Positions 33,801 through 34,402 of a stretch of DNA of 34,402 bases are shown piece after piece (positions within the stretch are counted from its first letter, which is position 1; each line of letters starts with the position of its first letter). The DNA is from Gryganskiella cystojenkinii (lineage: Eukaryota > Mortierellomycota > Mortierellomycetes > Mortierellales > Mortierellaceae): NCBI GenBank assembly GCA_015852425.1, contig JAAAIG010000338.1, positions 1 through 34,402 of the forward strand, written 5' to 3'. The notes beneath the pieces were generated by a model. That model saw only the letters and a program-made list of their open reading frames with translations. It was not told where the DNA came from and searched no databases. Both the position numbers and the translations under genes were made by a program.

Positions 33801-34402
33801 ACAGTTTCTCGACAGGGGGGGCCCTGGATAATCTACCTTCGGATCGCGGGTATCAGGAGTTGGACTCCCTCCTAAGAGATCGTTCTGACTGCTTAGGTTT
33901 CAAGTCCCCGTTGGGCTACGTAGAGGACTTCGATCGAGTTGCCATGCGGATCTGTCAGAAGGCCACACTCCAGCTATACGGTTTGTGGGGGAATACTATT
34001 GAGAGAGGAGGAAAAACAAATTTTCAGAATTTCAAGACTTGAGGGCCGCAGTAAAATAATTCGTTAGGATGCTCGAACACATGTGCCGGATCGAAACAGA
34101 AATGTTGAATATACCGAATCAAGTCATACAGGAGAGAGCCAAGAGCCGAATGCCGAGCCACGATAGGAGAACAAGGACCCGGACGACCAAAGGACGAACC
34201 AAGGCAGATTTGCGGGAATACGCGGGAAGTATGTTGGAACGGGTCTAAGAACCAGCCTGGGTTAAAGCAGACCACACCAAACAGGCAATGCAATCCTTTC
34301 TGAATTACGGGACAAACAGGAACTTCCTGACCAGCAAGAATAGTATCCCCTATAAAAATCAACCAATAAACCCTGACAGAGACTGTCCTTCGGTTAAAAA
34401 AA
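33801..34402. other. Right-edge stretch, no gene recognised
   Basis: Open frames of 92 codons (plus, to 34042) and 112 codons (minus, 34024-34362) show no recognised family. The window ends in seven A residues. It could be the body of the tRNA-derived element or part of another repeat continuing beyond the edge. Confidence 0.4.

Noticed and set aside
1..34402. CRISPR array, bacterial operon or prophage features
   Set aside because: The window is eukaryotic, with spliced genes throughout. No regularly spaced direct repeats or phage-like gene blocks were seen.

Overview
The window is nuclear DNA of a filamentous fungus. It carries nine intact, intron-bearing protein genes with 31 inferred introns (nearly all GT-AG, mostly about 70-290 bp), long CT-rich leaders, one certain nuclear tRNA, and a 10-N scaffold gap at 22491-22500. 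A GTP-type phosphoenolpyruvate carboxykinase (Dikarya generally use the ATP type), Q/N-rich low-complexity inserts and dense short introns point to an early-diverging lineage, most likely Mucoromycota and perhaps Mortierellomycotina. That placement is inference.

Layout: 1-1699, no gene seen. 1700-5000 (-), mitochondrial translation initiation factor IF-2. 5445-6326 (+), mitochondrial ribosomal protein uL13m (MRPL23), divergent from IF-2 over a 444-bp shared promoter. 6507-8826 (-), WRAP73/Wdr8 spindle-anchoring WD-repeat protein. 9138-10648 (+), Erv41/ERGIC2 ER-Golgi cargo receptor. 10649-13245, long gene-free stretch with a (GA)n tract. 13246-14057 (+), four-transmembrane protein of unknown function. 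14058-16075, gene-free. 16076-19537 (+), GTP-dependent PEPCK with a mitochondrial presequence. 19834-21897 (-), SLC25A39/40 (Mtm1) mitochondrial carrier. 24250-27573 (+), Fzo1 mitofusin, divergent from the carrier across a CRE-containing promoter. 28310-29827 (+), Big1/Voa1-like ER membrane protein. 29828-34402, gene-poor: a strongly decayed minus-strand gene (about 30937-33066), tRNA-Ile(AAT), three evenly spaced CACGTG boxes, and a tRNA-like Pol III element near the right edge.

Five of the nine genes act in mitochondria: translation (IF-2, uL13m), glutathione/metal homeostasis (Mtm1), outer-membrane fusion (Fzo1) and, by its presequence, gluconeogenesis (PEPCK). Two of the three divergent pairs join two mitochondrial genes, so shared regulation is plausible. 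Erv41 and the Big1-like protein are secretory-pathway components. All exon joins below were derived by hand from splice signals, reading-frame closure and protein-family continuity; every intact model gives a coding length divisible by three.
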